Source of the DNA: Aporophyla lueneburgensis
Taxonomy: Eukaryota; Arthropoda; Insecta; Lepidoptera; Noctuidae
Length of the DNA: 64,000 nucleotides
Direction of reading: 5' to 3'
Assembly: GCA_932294355.1 (NCBI GenBank)
Contig: OW028737.1
Coordinates: forward strand, 30,418,860-30,482,859
The position numbers were made by a program, and so were the translations under genes. The notes under the pieces are model-generated. The model saw only the letters and a program-made list of their open reading frames with translations. It was not told the origin of the DNA and searched no databases. Shown piece after piece: positions 9,374-19,267 of the stretch (position 1 is its first letter; each line of letters starts with the position of its first letter).

Positions 9374-11454
9374 TCCATTTCAGCCCCCTCCTGAGCCCCC
9401 TGTGAGGGCCCTGCCGTGGTGGTGCCGGCCACGACAGTGGTCGAGGCAGCAGCGGCGACGGCGGTGACGGCGGTGGCGGAGGGCTTGCCCTTGCCCCTGG
9501 CCTTGGCGGATGAAGCGCAGGCCTTACTCCCAGCCCGGTGTTCGGCCGGCTTGCCAGCCGCCGCACATGCATAGCAGTGCGGCGTGGCATTGCACGAGCC
9601 GGCCTTGTGACCGGGCTGACCGCAACGGAAGCAATGACCGCTGCGGTCCACCTCTGAGGTGCATTTCACGTAAACGTGGTGTCCAGTCTGGCATCGGAAG
9701 CACCTCAGAGGTCTGGGCTCCAGCAGTTTCACCTGCGCCGACACCCAGCCCACCAGGAGCCTTCGGCCCTCCGCGGTTATTTTTTGAGCCGCCGACACGG
9801 GGCAGCTGACCGTTATGGTGCTCATCCCCGTGCTGTCAGGACGGATGGTACCTGCCCTGACTTGATCGGCCGAGCACCCCCCCGTCCTAACAACGGCGGC
9901 TATTACCTCCGCCTCCGTCACGCAGTCGTCCAGACCCAGGATGCGCATGTCAGCGCACTTAGTGGGCCTGGACACTCGGGCCTCGTCCGCGTCTAAGGAC
10001 GCCCTTAGCCTATCGGCCAGAGCGTCAGCAGTCGGGCCACTCGCCGCACCAGGGACCTCCAACATCCGGGCTCCAGTCAAGGTGACCTTCACCCGGAGGC
10101 CGTTGGAGATGCCGATCTCCTGGAGGTCCACTGCCGCCTTGGCTTTGGAGAGCAGGTCGCGATAGGTCACGCCCTTCTTTTCCGCTTCCGGCTGTAGTGT
10201 GATGACTACAGCTGCGGACTTTGGGGCGCGGAGCCTAGCCGCGACGCTGCTCTTTTTGCGCCGCTGCTGCCTCTTTTTATTTCTGGCCGCCCTTGCAGCC
10301 TTGCTTGCCTTCTTTTTCTCCCCAACCACTTGCCATTCGGTGTTGGCAGGGGGAGATTTAGAAGGTGGGGGCGGCATTGGCGGCCCTCTCACAACCTGCG
10401 CTGGGGGGGCCCTAGCAGGCGCCTGCTTGGGCCGGCCTTTGGTCTGCCCCGGCCCTTTGGCTGGGGCAGACGCGACGGCGGCGTACGCCACCGCCTTCGG
10501 CTGGCCCGAGGCTGCCTTTGGCTGGGCCGAGGCTGCCTTCGGTTGGCCCGGGGCCGGCTTCGGCTGACCCGAAGCCACCCCAGGCCGGCCCAAAACCGGC
10601 CGGCTTGCCGCCAGCGGGGGGCGCAGGACCACGGCCTCCAGAGCAGAAAACCTGCTCTGGAAGCCAGCGAGCTCCTTCCTCACCAGGGTCAGCACCTGGT
10701 TCTCGATGGGCAGGAGCCCACCCTGCCCATGCCGCGCTTCCCCCTGCGATGCCTCCTGGGGAGCGGCTCCTCGGAGACCGGCCAGGTCCGCTCGGAGCTC
10801 CTCATTCTCCTTTCGGAGGAGCTCCATGGCGGCAGTCACGCGGGCGACCTCCGCCCGCAGTTCTGCCACCCCATCCACCACCGGAGGCCCAGAACGAAAG
10901 GCCTTCGCCGCCGCCACGATGGCTTTCGTGGCAGCAGATATGGCCTTATCCTTGGACCTCTGTAACCTTTTTAAGGTCGCCGCCTTGATGGCCGTGGCCA
11001 CGACCTCCGCGAACCTGCCCATCTCTTCTGAGTAGCCGGCAGCGTCCGACTCGCCACCAGAGGACTCTGAGGGGGCCCTACTACTGGTCCCTCCAGAGGG
11101 ATGCCCCTCCGTGGCGAGCTTCTCCCCTCCTTGAGTCAGCTCGGCTGAGCCTGTTCGGCTCGGCTCGCCGGCCTCTTTGGTGGGGAGTCCTCGGCTGGTG
11201 CCCCTCTCCTGGAGCCCACCACGCCGTGATATTTTCCGGCGGGCTGAGCTCAGCCCGCCGTCAGAGGAGGACTCCTGCCCTGCCCCCGATTTAGGGCGCT
11301 TCTGGGAGAACTTACGGTTCCCACCAGCAGCGCCCACCACTCCTCGCTCCGAGCTCGCACGCGAGCCCTTCGCACTCGACGCGGCGTCGGACTCCGACCC
11401 CGCATCGCTCCTTTCTACGTCTTTTGTTGGTTGTTTTTTTAAGTAATTTTCCAT
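9364..11454 (-). CDS. R1-clade ORF1: zinc-knuckle nucleic-acid-binding protein
   Basis: This 696-residue protein is expected to bind element RNA and form the ribonucleoprotein that escorts it to target DNA. I chose the ATG at 11454 (MENYLKKQ) because the longer frame begins only with GTG. The N-terminal third is rich in Ser, Gly and charged residues. A predicted coiled-coil segment (AELRAEVARVTAAMELLRKE region) follows. A low-complexity stretch with several GQPKAAS-like heptads comes next, then basic Lys/Arg clusters. Three zinc knuckles lie near residues 585-598 (CFRCQTGHHVYVKC), 608-621 (CFRCGQPGHKAGSC) and 627-646 (CYAC...H...C), the usual R1 arrangement. It ends MECQ-stop, overlapping ORF2. 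Confidence 0.92.
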   Translation of the reverse strand: MENYLKKQPTKDVERSDAGSESDAASSAKGSRASSERGVVGAAGGNRKFSQKRPKSGAGQESSSDGGLSSARRKISRRGGLQERGTSRGLPTKEAGEPSRTGSAELTQGGEKLATEGHPSGGTSSRAPSESSGGESDAAGYSEEMGRFAEVVATAIKAATLKRLQRSKDKAISAATKAIVAAAKAFRSGPPVVDGVAELRAEVARVTAAMELLRKENEELRADLAGLRGAAPQEASQGEARHGQGGLLPIENQVLTLVRKELAGFQSRFSALEAVVLRPPLAASRPVLGRPGVASGQPKPAPGQPKAASAQPKAASGQPKAVAYAAVASAPAKGPGQTKGRPKQAPARAPPAQVVRGPPMPPPPSKSPPANTEWQVVGEKKKASKAARAARNKKRQQRRKKSSVAARLRAPKSAAVVITLQPEAEKKGVTYRDLLSKAKAAVDLQEIGISNGLRVKVTLTGARMLEVPGAASGPTADALADRLRASLDADEARVSRPTKCADMRILGLDDCVTEAEVIAAVVRTGGCSADQVRAGTIRPDSTGMSTITVSCPVSAAQKITAEGRRLLVGWVSAQVKLLEPRPLRCFRCQTGHHVYVKCTSEVDRSGHCFRCGQPGHKAGSCNATPHCYACAAAGKPAEHRAGSKACASSAKARGKGKPSATAVTAVAAAASTTVVAGTTTAGPSQGAQEGAEMECQ

Positions 11455-11992
11455 GTCAGTTCCCACGAGTATTTTTCATTCATGTCTCAAAATAAGTGGT
11501 CCGCACTAGTGACTAATTCAGCTACCCATTAGTCAAGCTGTCAACCTCCCTCACGGTGCGCCGCCGCTTGGAGGTTTGGGGTGATTTTTTATAGAGGTTT
11601 TCTACCTCGCGGCCCGGGCGATTAAGCCAAGACCCTCGACCCCCGTCAAAAGTCAGAGACATGACCGTGACGATCTTCGGGGCTACGAGACTAACGGTGG
11701 CAGAAGGAGTACATTCCTTCTTGCCTGCCCGGCGGCAGGTTAGTGCACACCGAGCCCGCTCTAACTCCACCGCTGTGCGCCTCTGCTAAGATCAGAGGGA
11801 CACACGGTGAAGCGTTCCTCCGACAGGACATTAGCGTACGGGCACCGAGACCCCTTAGGCACACAGTACCTAATGGGGAGTCCTTGCCCGCACCCCAGGA
11901 TGCACCGTCCCGGACATTGGCCTTCCCCCCGGACGTATCCATAAGGGAACTCCAACCCCCGGGCACACGAGGAGGTTTCCTGTCCAAGCACC
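11455..11992 (-). promoter_or_regulatory. R1 5' UTR / probable internal promoter
   Basis: This is the sense leader, from the insertion junction at 11992 to the ORF1 ATG. Non-LTR elements must carry their promoter downstream of their own start, so the promoter is expected here. No TATA box is evident. Short open frames in the leader have no recognised function. Confidence 0.55.
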
Positions 11993-12008
11993 CCAATGAC
12001 CTACCCTT
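11993..12008. repeat. Target-site duplication of the full-length R1 element, right copy
   Basis: CCAATGACCTACCCTT is identical to 5834-5849 and marks the 5' junction of the minus-strand element. Confidence 0.95.
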
Positions 12009-12246
12009 ATCATGTAATGAATCATACTATATCTATAACTACTGCTCTAAAGATATTTGACTAAGATTATTAAATAAATATTTTTCTGAACATATAATTA
12101 AGTAGGTAAGTACCTGCCTAATTACGTGGACCATGTGGCAGACCTACGCACGTCGGTTGGACTTAATATTCTGAATACGTAGTCCGTAGTTTATTTTATA
12201 TCTAAAATGCATTTCTATTAATTTATTCTGACTTTTGCCAGGGGCT

Positions 12247-12405
12247 TCGGGAAACATACCTCCTCTCGGTGAGAGAGAGTGGACCATAATCCACCGCGCA
12301 GGCCCAGTGCGGGTTGGTAGATGTCACATGTCTTCGAATTTTTGATTCTAAGACATGCCGATTTCCTTACGATGTTTTACTTCACCGTTTTGAGAGCAGC
12401 CGTTT
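12247..12405 (-). mobile_element. tRNA-derived SINE fragment
   Basis: The sequence matches the minus-strand body of the SINE at 28042-28330: 'cctcctctcggtgagag', 'aagacatgccgatttcctta' and 'ttcaccgttttgagagcag'. It lacks the tRNA-like head and the 3' tail. It sits inside the Helitron at 12229-15000 with only a 4-base TTCG repeat at its edges. Confidence 0.65.
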
Positions 12406-12417
12406 TTCGCCCGCGTG

Positions 12418-12428
12418 GAGGTCTGAAA
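12418..12428. repeat. RTE target-site duplication, left copy
   Basis: GAGGTCTGAAA is identical to 14913-14923. Removing the element and one copy restores a continuous Helitron sequence, which confirms the boundaries. Confidence 0.9.
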
Positions 12429-12441
12429 CACAGCCGAGGCT

Positions 12442-13128
12442 ATGTACGAGGATATTGCCAAGGCAATGCACTGTACGACTAAGGCCCACTACAACGTTGT
12501 TATGGGGGACTTCAATGCCAAAGTGGGATTACAGGAACACGTCGAATCGAGAGTCAGACCCTTCGGTGTGGGGCGCAGAAATCACAGGGGGCAAATGCTG
12601 GTCAACTTTTTAGAGTCGCAGGGGCTCTTTTTGATGAATTCATTCTTCGAAAAGAAACCCCATAGGAGGAGGACCTGGCAGAGCCCCGATAACGTGACAA
12701 GGAACGAGATAGACTTCATCATGACGGATAAGAAGCACATATTTAGAGATGTCTCCGTGATCAATAGGTTTAATACCGGAAGCGATCACAGACTTGTCCG
12801 AGGCAGTCTAAATATCAACTTTCGAGCTGAGATAATCCGCATGATGAGGCCTACCCTCCGACCTACGCCGCTCCAAGCTGCTCTAGGGTCCGAAAAGTTC
12901 CAACTGGAACCTCAAAATCGATTCGCCCTACTGGAAACTACTGGCACCGTTGACGAGAAGGCCGACGAGTTGGTCAAGGCACTACGCGACGTTTCCCGCA
13001 GAGTTTTCCCGTCGCAGCGGAAAAGGAAGGTGTCCAGACTTTTCTCAGAGACTCTCGGACTTATGAGGGAAAGACGAGAGTTGCCATCCACGCAGCAGTC
13101 TTCGTCAGATAAGAGAGCCTTAACTTAA
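12442..13128 (+). pseudogene. RTE endonuclease domain, N-terminally truncated
   Basis: The frame shows the C-terminal two thirds of an APE-like endonuclease: MGDFNAKVG with the catalytic Asp/Asn, RRNHRGQMLVNFLESQ, NEIDFIMTDKKH, and TGSDHRLVRG with the catalytic Asp-His pair. The N-terminal catalytic Asn/Glu region is missing through 5' truncation. The frame stops at 13126-13128. The expected continuation (LNLKIRKLTRRDL, CSNTRDIEVAIEQNRGSK) appears in another frame just downstream, so a frameshift lies near 13107. Confidence 0.8.
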
Positions 13129-13179
13129 AGATAAGAAAGCTGACGCGACGCGACCTTCGGTGCTCCAACACCCGCGACA

Positions 13180-14355
13180 TTGAGGTCGCGATTGAGCAGA
13201 ACCGAGGGTCGAAAGTGTGCTCAGCAGCTAGGAAGGTCCCATCTGACGAAACTTAGAACTGGGGATGGCAGAATCGTGACTTCGAAGTCCGAGATACTCG
13301 AGGAAGTCGAGGATTTTTACGGGCACCTATACTCAAATTGGACGGCAAAACAAGCGGAACATAGTGCGGATGACCATCGAGCCGAACTAACGCGCCACTA
13401 CACGGAGGACATCCCAGATGTCGACCAGTGCGAGATTAGGGCGGCTCTCGAGCAGCTAAAGAACAACAAGGCACCTGGCGATGACGGAATAACGACAGAG
13501 CTCCTTAAAGCGGGCGGGGCTCCAGTCTTGACAGAGTTCGCGAGTCTCTTTAACTCCGTCATCCAAGAGGGTACAACGCCCGAAGCGTGGAGCAGAGGTG
13601 CGGTGGTCCTGTTCTTCAAAAAAGGTGACAAAACCTTGCTGAAGAACTACAGACCCATCTCACTTCTGAGCCACGTGTACAAGCTGTTCTCGAGAGTCGT
13701 CACGAACCGTCTCGCCAGGAGACTTGACGAGTTCCAGACGCCAGAACAAGCCGGTTTTCGAAAAGGCTTTAGTACCATATACCATATCCATACTGTTCGG
13801 CAAATTGTACAGAAGACCGAGGAGTACAACCAGCCGCTGTGTATGGTATTTGTGGACTACGAGAAAGCCTTCGACTCCATCGAAATATGGGCAGTTCTGG
13901 CCTCTCTGCAACGATGTCGTAATGACTGGCGCTACATCGAAGTATTGAGATGCTGGTATGACGCTGCCACGATGACTGTCCAGATCCAGGACCAAAAAAC
14001 CAAGCCCATCCAACTGCTGAGAGGGGTGAGACAGGGGGATGTAATATCCCCGAAACTGTTTACCAACGCATTGGAGGATGTTTTCAAGACGCTGGACCGG
14101 ACTGGACGTGGTATCAACGTGAACGGCGAGTACATCTCACACCTTCGCTTTGCCGATGACATCGTCATAATGGCAGAGACGCTGGAACAGTTGGACCAGA
14201 TGCTGCACAGCCTGAATGGAGCCTCCCGGCAGGTTGGCCTCGGCATGAATTTGGACAAGACGAAAGTCATGTTCAACTCGCACGTCTTGCCGAGTCTTAT
14301 CCGCATCGAGGGTTCGCTTCTCGAAGTTGTGAAGGAGTATGTCTACTTAGGTTAA
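13180..14355 (+). pseudogene. RTE reverse transcriptase domain
   Basis: About 390 codons carry the reverse-transcriptase blocks in order: NKAPGDDGITTELLKAGG, YRPISLLSHVYKLFSRVV, QAGFRKGFSTIYHI, MVFVDYEKAFDSIE, GVRQGDVISPKLF and LRFADDIVIMAE (catalytic FADD). The start is not a real start, because this frame joins the endonuclease frame only through frameshifts near 13107 and 13215. It ends in a TAG-like break after VKEYVYLG. The remaining C-terminal region (KTKVFNQCVLPVMTYGAETW and GRPPARWTDDLRKVAG-type motifs) continues in other frames to about 14870. The copy cannot encode a working enzyme. Confidence 0.85.
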
Positions 14356-14999
14356 GTCAGGTTGGTAGACACAACTTCGAGAAGGAAGCCGACAGGATGA
14401 TCCAGCTAGGTTGGGCAGCATTTGGAAAGCTTCGTCAAGTCTTCTCGTCACCTATCCCGTAATGTCTGAAGACTAAGGTCTTCAACCAGTGCGTCCTGCC
14501 CGTAATGACATACGGTGCCGAAACGTGGACACTGACAGTTGGGATGGTCCACAAATTCAAGGTCGCTCAGCGCGCTATGGAGCGGGCTATGCTCGGAGTT
14601 TCTTTGAAGGATAAAATCAGAAACGAAGTTATCCGGAAAAGAACTGGAGTTACCGACATAGCTCGCAGAGTAAGCAAGCTGAAGTGGCAGTGGGCTAGCG
14701 AACGGACCGGGCCGTTGGAGCAGACGAGTTCTGGAGTGGAAACCGCGTATCGGCAAGCGTAGTGTGGGACGCCCCCCAGCTAGATGGACCGACGACCTTA
14801 GGAAAGTGGCTGGGGTAGACTGGATGCGGAAGGCGGAGGACAGGGTATTGTGGCGCAACATGTGAGAGGCCTATGTCCAGCAGTGGACTGCGATAGGCTG
14901 AGTTGATTGATTGAGGTCTGAAATTAACCCGCGGTGTACAAAAAACTCTGACACATGGGTTCTGAACATTTTTGAAGTTAGTATGAGACACATACATCT

Positions 15000-16726
15000 C
15001 AAACATGACAAATTTACAATTAAAAAAATTCGAAACACTACCCTAATCAAACTTTCAAACTAAGTAATGAACTTAAAAACGCTAAGTACTTTATACAAAT
15101 TACAATAACTTAAAGTTGAACGTTTGGCCGAGTACCAGGAAGACAGAAACTATCGGCACACTTGCGCTAAGTGTGGCCCGCACTTAGACGCGGTACAATT
15201 TATGTGTTACTTAGCAAACTGGATGGCCAACTTGGAGTTCGGCCCTGAAACTAGCGGAAAAGATGGCGGGTAATTGAATTGAGCTTGAAGTTTTTTTCAC
15301 CGAGCTATATTTTGGATGGTGTCTGAATAATTAATTATGAGCAAAAGTGTTGCATTAATAAATTGGCTAATTTGCCAAAGTTTGCAAATGAAACAGGGTA
15401 AACTGGTCATATAAAAGATTGGTCTGCAATGTCATGATTGTAAGCACTTGTTACTAACACTATGAGTCTTGTTGCTCGAATTAAATGATTAAATAAAAAA
15501 TAATTATACTACAGACAATATTTTGGAATCATAAACGTGTCATGTGGGGAAGTTGCGACCGAACAGTAGCAATGGCCAATGCAATGGTCTATTCATAGGT
15601 CGCTGGTTCATATCCGGCTCGAAGGACCAAAAATATGTGGAGTCTTACCGCTGAGATGCAATATGCACCGGGAATTTTTATGTGTAATGTGGAAGAAAAC
15701 CGCGTCTTGTGTACTCACAAAGCAGCTTTATTGCACTAAACTTAATTACAGTAATGCGCATGTAATCATGTAAAACGTAAGCACATGTGATTGCGAGCTT
15801 AAGCATAAAGTTGTCGAACGTGCTCGTACAGGCTTTCATTTGGACAGTTCAATAACATTAACACCGTTAATTACGTTGTTGAACGACACATTTTTCATAT
15901 ATAAAGCAAAGATTTGGGAACTCCCTCAAATTACTTCAAATTCTAATTAATAGTGTGTCAGGCAATTGTGCAGGACGGGGTGCATGGATGACGTCAGAGT
16001 CAATTCCAATTAAAATTGTCAATAGGAATTATGAAAAAAAAAAAAACTTATTTTTATAACACAATATTAGACGCCCGATTAGCTAAACTAACAACAAATA
16101 AAACTTGACAACACAGAAACAGACCAAAACAAAAAACTCCTTCTTTTTTCCCGCTCTCTTCATGGCTCTTACCCAAGTGTTATCAGATGGAAAAATAACA
16201 TCGAAACTTTTAGCGACCAGCCGTTTAAGTGCCTGGTTAGCGACCAGCAACTTGGTCGCTGTTGAGGAGCAGTAGCGACAGACCGCTACGGCTCACAAGC
16301 TTGTGAAGCACAGGAAATAGAGCTGATAAAATGTTTAGCGCTTGCTTTAGTATTGGGTTTTATTAAGTTTCTGTTTGGGCGTAAGTTCACGCTCACACGT
16401 AAAAATTTCGCGGCGGGATTTCATCGAGCACTCGATTTTCGACTCTCGATGTTATATCGAGTGTTGAGAATCTTATAGCGTGCACTCTTCAACTCTGGGT
16501 ATATTACTGGGTCACTGATGACTTGAAGGACAGTATGGACATTGACAGAGAGTGCAGGTTATTGTCTGTACGATGTTATATTAAAGGTAATGGAGTCAAC
16601 TCCTTAAGAATCGATTTTCAGAAAGGCTATGCTTGCCCGGGGTATGAAAATTTATGGGGAATAAAATCAAACTTTCTTCGTTACGTTACGTAACGTTATA
16701 TTATGTTTACTAATCTATATATTTTA
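15000..16726. other. No gene recognised
   Basis: This is AT-rich DNA. The stretch near 15585-15625 ('ggtcgctggttcatatccgg') vaguely resembles a tRNA-like B box and may be SINE debris. Nothing else is recognised. Confidence 0.35.
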
Positions 16727-16974
16727 CTAACTTTTGCCAGCGGCTTCGCCCGCGTGGAGTTCGGAAAATATCCCGCGGGAACATACTACCGGGATAAAAA
16801 GTAGGTTATGTCCTTTCTCGGGCTCTAAACTATCTGTGTACCAAATTTCATTGAAATCGGTTCAGTAGTTTTAGCAGGAAAGCGAGACAGACAGACAAAC
16901 AGACAGACAGACCGACAGACAGACAGAGTTACTTTTGCATTTATAAAATTAGTATGGAAGTATGGAAGTATGGA
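16727..16974 (-). mobile_element. Small Helitron
   Basis: On the minus strand it starts TCCATACTTCCATACTTCCA after an A and runs through 'ctgtctgtcggtctgtctg' and 'aaccgatttcaatgaaattt'. It ends in 'gaagccgctggcaaaag' with the CTAG mutated to TTAG. It has no ORF and is non-autonomous. The sequence matches copies at 19268 and 21060. Confidence 0.65.
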
Positions 16975-17004
16975 TAATCGTTTGTAAGGAGTAAATTTCA
17001 GTCG

Positions 17005-17356
17005 TGCGTCGGAGCTGACACATACAATTTTTTCGAGCATTCTCTTAGTCCTTTCACACGTGCAAACTGTACGTTGACTTTGCGGGCGTAAAGTGATCTG
17101 AGAGTGCAGTATAACAATGCATTCAGGATGTTGTATGTAGGGGCTGCCGCCGTATTGCAGTGCCTCTGGCATATTTGCCGAGGCCCACGTAGACAGCTTC
17201 GCTGCAGTCATACGCCTCCGTCAGTCTTTCCTAACATGCATGCGTATTAGTACCAATACAATCCTGTGTGTATTGTCTGAATGGTGGGATTCTCCGATGA
17301 TCGAACGCTGGATACGACTGTTAGAAAACACGTACGGGTATCGGGTCATCCGGTAA
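17005..17356 (+). pseudogene. LINE C-terminal fragment (YNNAFR / FAEAHVDSF motif)
   Basis: The first part reads VQYNNAFRMLY. After a frame change, the second part reads IFAEAHVDSFAAVIRLRQ, then STNTILCVLSEWWDSPMIER, and stops at TAA 17354-17356. A related minus-strand copy is at 55220-55498 (YNNAFRVRLGLPRLCSASG, IFAEADTDSFQAIM). The motif is typical of the extreme C-terminus of a widespread insect LINE group. The clade is not resolvable without reverse-transcriptase sequence. The frame change before IFAEA shows the copy is dead. Confidence 0.65.
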
Positions 17357-17399
17357 TGTTATAGTTTTTTTTAAAGCGTGGAGTACTTTAATTAATTTT

Positions 17400-17690
17400 T
17401 GAGTTGATATCCTGCACCCCACGCTTTTTTTCCATTTTTTTTCTACTTTCTAGTTTCGTTTTCTATATAATTTTTTTTTGTTTTTTTTTTATTCGGTTAG
17501 CTAGAGTATTTTTTACTATCTTGGTGATCCTGGCCAGGATAATGGCACAAATATATGGAATTATTGTATTGTCATCGGTCCTTGATAAGTGTGCAAAGTT
17601 TCAAATTAATCTGACGTTTTGAAGGGGGTGAAAATTACCTTCAAAGATTCCGTACATAGATACATACAAAGCTAATAAAAGCGTGTAAAA
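17400..17690 (+). repeat. Interspersed repeat A, copy 2
   Basis: The segment contains 'ccacgctttttttcca', 'tagtttcgttttctat' and 'ggccaggataatggcac', the same order as the inverted copy at 430-765. No ORF is supported. Confidence 0.5.
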
Positions 17691-18055
17691 AATACTGCTT
17701 GTTCTTATGCAGGTCACAATTAATGTAACAGGAAGACCAAAACATCCAAATATATGCTCAGTATGTTCGTTAAACTAGATCTGTTTCTATTTACAAATAT
17801 TACCCATTAAACATGGCATGAACCTCAGTTGCTTTCACTTAAAACTACCAGGCAACGATATACTGAAAGAGCACCTAAGTAATGACAAACTTCTAGAAAT
17901 GAAAAGCTAAATTACTCATTACCCTAAGGACGCTCTAGAAATGATTATGTAATGTGTGAACTAGAGACTTAGATCTCATGTAGAGTCCTAGGATATTTAT
18001 TAAAGCGATGACCTCTTATGCAAACATAATGTTGAGTTCTCAGTTCACATATCAA
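17691..18055. other. No gene seen
   Basis: This is AT-rich sequence with no recognised feature. Confidence 0.4.
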
Positions 18056-18390
18056 ACTTGCTTCCCGTGGGTGTCATAAGAACTAAGGCACTTACTAGAG
18101 CAGCGTTCTCTAAGCATTTTAACATTTTTTTTTTGGATGGGAAATCATCTGCTCTATGTGGAGCGGCAGGGCATGTTAGACTTTTACTGACTTGACCCAC
18201 CCGTGATCCTTCAGTTGCCCATATGCAAGGGCCACGGTATCTCTTTCGAATGAATCTCGCGACCCTGGCAGGAGCATTTTACCATCACACTGCGATCGCC
18301 AAGCGCCTGCCAAGCGATTTTGGCAAACCTTCCCAAATTGGGTGAGGCCTTTGTCCAACAGTGAACATCTTTTGTCTGAAATGATGATGA
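18056..18390 (+). mobile_element. Family 1 retroposon interrupted by an R1 tail
   Basis: The family 1 blocks 'cttcccgtgggtgtc', 'cagcgttctctaagcatttt' and then 'accatcacactgcgatcgcc' are separated by the R1 tail at 18125-18272. The copy ends in a (GAT)n tail near 18378-18400. The family 1 copy is therefore older than the R1 insertion. Confidence 0.7.
18125..18272 (-). mobile_element. R1-family 3' tail with 12-bp target duplication
   Basis: On the minus strand this is the final 148 bp of the R1 element including the oligo(A) tail, with a deletion in the first hairpin. It is flanked by AGCATTTTAACA (18113-18124) and AGCATTTTACCA (18273-18284), one mismatch in 12. The 5' end coincides with the far side of hairpin two (homologous to 6036). 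Confidence 0.8.
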
Positions 18391-18518
18391 TGATGATGAT
18401 AACTACTTTCTTTCAGGCAGGTTTGTTGCGTGTTAGTTATTTAAATAGCAGAATTCATTTTGACAATTCAACAGTATTCATTGCATTATTTGCGTAGTTG
18501 AACAGATGAACAATTTAA

Positions 18519-18571
18519 ACATATGAAGAATCATGCTAATGCAGCATTCAATGATATGATTCTTCATATGT
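18519..18571. repeat. Perfect 16-bp hairpin
   Basis: ACATATGAAGAATCAT (18519-18534) and its exact reverse complement (18556-18571) flank a 21-nt loop. It could be a small-RNA precursor or a chance or MITE-derived palindrome. There is no other evidence of function. Confidence 0.6.
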
Positions 18572-18616
18572 TCTTCTTCAAAATCTTTCAGATTGTAATG
18601 CTTTCAGAACTTTAGT

Positions 18617-18779
18617 TTTTTTTTGTAGGTAGGAAATCATTAAATGATGTCTCCCGCTCTGGCCGGAGCGGGAGGGCATGTCAGACTTTTACTGACTAAA
18701 ACCCGCCCGTATTCCTTCAGTTGTTTATATGCCAGGGCCACGGTAACTATTTCGAACAAATCTCGTAACCTTGGCAGAA
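18617..18779 (-). mobile_element. R1-family 3' tail
   Basis: The intact CTCCCGCTC/GAGCGGGAG hairpin and downstream sequence match the R1 3' UTR. The 5' end lies at 'cgtaaccttggcag', the same place as the 18272 copy. No clear target duplication remains, so it is probably older. Confidence 0.75.
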
Positions 18780-19267
18780 TTGAAAGCACACTGGGTTGCT
18801 GATTATCAAAAATAAAATATCAAAGAAGTACTAACTAAAAATATACACAGTAAAATTAAACCCTATATTTTCGCCCTCATCGCTCACATGGGACACAGGC
18901 CTAGCTCTGAGCCGACGTCGGCTTTGTTTGTCGTCCCTTTGATGTCAGCGGTGCGTGCGATTTGCTTCTCCTACTTAATTAGATGTGTCTTTGAGTTGGC
19001 CTCTTTTTGTTATACTAATGGTTATTGGGCTGCTTGAAGAAATTGTTAGCGAGCCCTATTGTGTTCTTGTCTGTACGTCTTTGTGTTAGCCCTTTGGTTC
19101 GGGAGCTTGAGGTCTTTGTGAGTTCTTAGTCTAATGCGGAGTGTTTAAGTATTTTTGTCTATGAAAATATTTATAACTATGTGTGTGTAGGAATTTGAGT
19201 TTTAGTTCCAATCAGGCTAAAATTTAAATGCTTTCGTAATCTTTTTAATCAATCTTTTGTACATAAT
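18780..19267. other. No gene seen
   Basis: No convincing feature is seen. Confidence 0.4.

Larger units (their letters stand above)
5850..11992 (-). mobile_element. Full-length R1-clade non-LTR retrotransposon
   Basis: In sense order the element has a 538-nt 5' UTR, ORF1 (zinc-knuckle nucleic-acid-binding protein), ORF2 (endonuclease plus reverse transcriptase plus C-terminal zinc knuckle), a structured 3' UTR and a run of about 35 A. Both ORFs are free of stops and frameshifts. An exact 14-16 bp duplication flanks it, so the insertion is recent and the element may be active. The GC-rich sequence contrasts sharply with the AT-rich surroundings. Many R1-clade elements insert into rDNA or telomeric repeats, but nothing in the flanks looks like either. 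Nine other pieces of this family lie in the window. Confidence 0.95.
12429..14912 (+). mobile_element. RTE-clade non-LTR retrotransposon, 5'-truncated and inactive
   Basis: The element begins inside the endonuclease domain and ends 'ggcctatgtccagcagtgga' plus a 'ttgattgattga' tail. It is bounded by the 11-bp duplication GAGGTCTGAAA. The endonuclease part is at 12442-13128 and the reverse transcriptase at 13180-14355. The C-terminal part is spread over several frames to about 14880. Other pieces of this type are at 48459, 49560, 54193 and 62507. Confidence 0.88.
12229..15000 (-). mobile_element. Old Helitron split by a SINE piece and an RTE element
   Basis: The blocks 'cttttgccaggggcttcg' (near 12229-12247), 'cgcccgcgtggaggtctgaa' (12408-12427) and 'gaggtctgaaattaaccc' (from 14913) line up in order with the intact Helitrons at 21060 and 16727. 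The terminal CTAG is decayed and the far end near 14985-15000 is approximate. The two interruptions are listed separately. Confidence 0.65.

Noticed and set aside
6242..11446. Many long plus-strand frames opposite the R1 ORFs, for example 8391-9311
   Set aside because: They are antisense shadows of GC-rich coding sequence and carry no recognisable domain.
5850..11992. rDNA-specific R1 insertion
   Set aside because: The flanks show no rRNA-like sequence, and the target duplications of other copies are unrelated to one another.
15579..15773. Second tRNA-like SINE or small gene
   Set aside because: Only one weak B-box-like stretch is seen, with no A box, tail or duplication.
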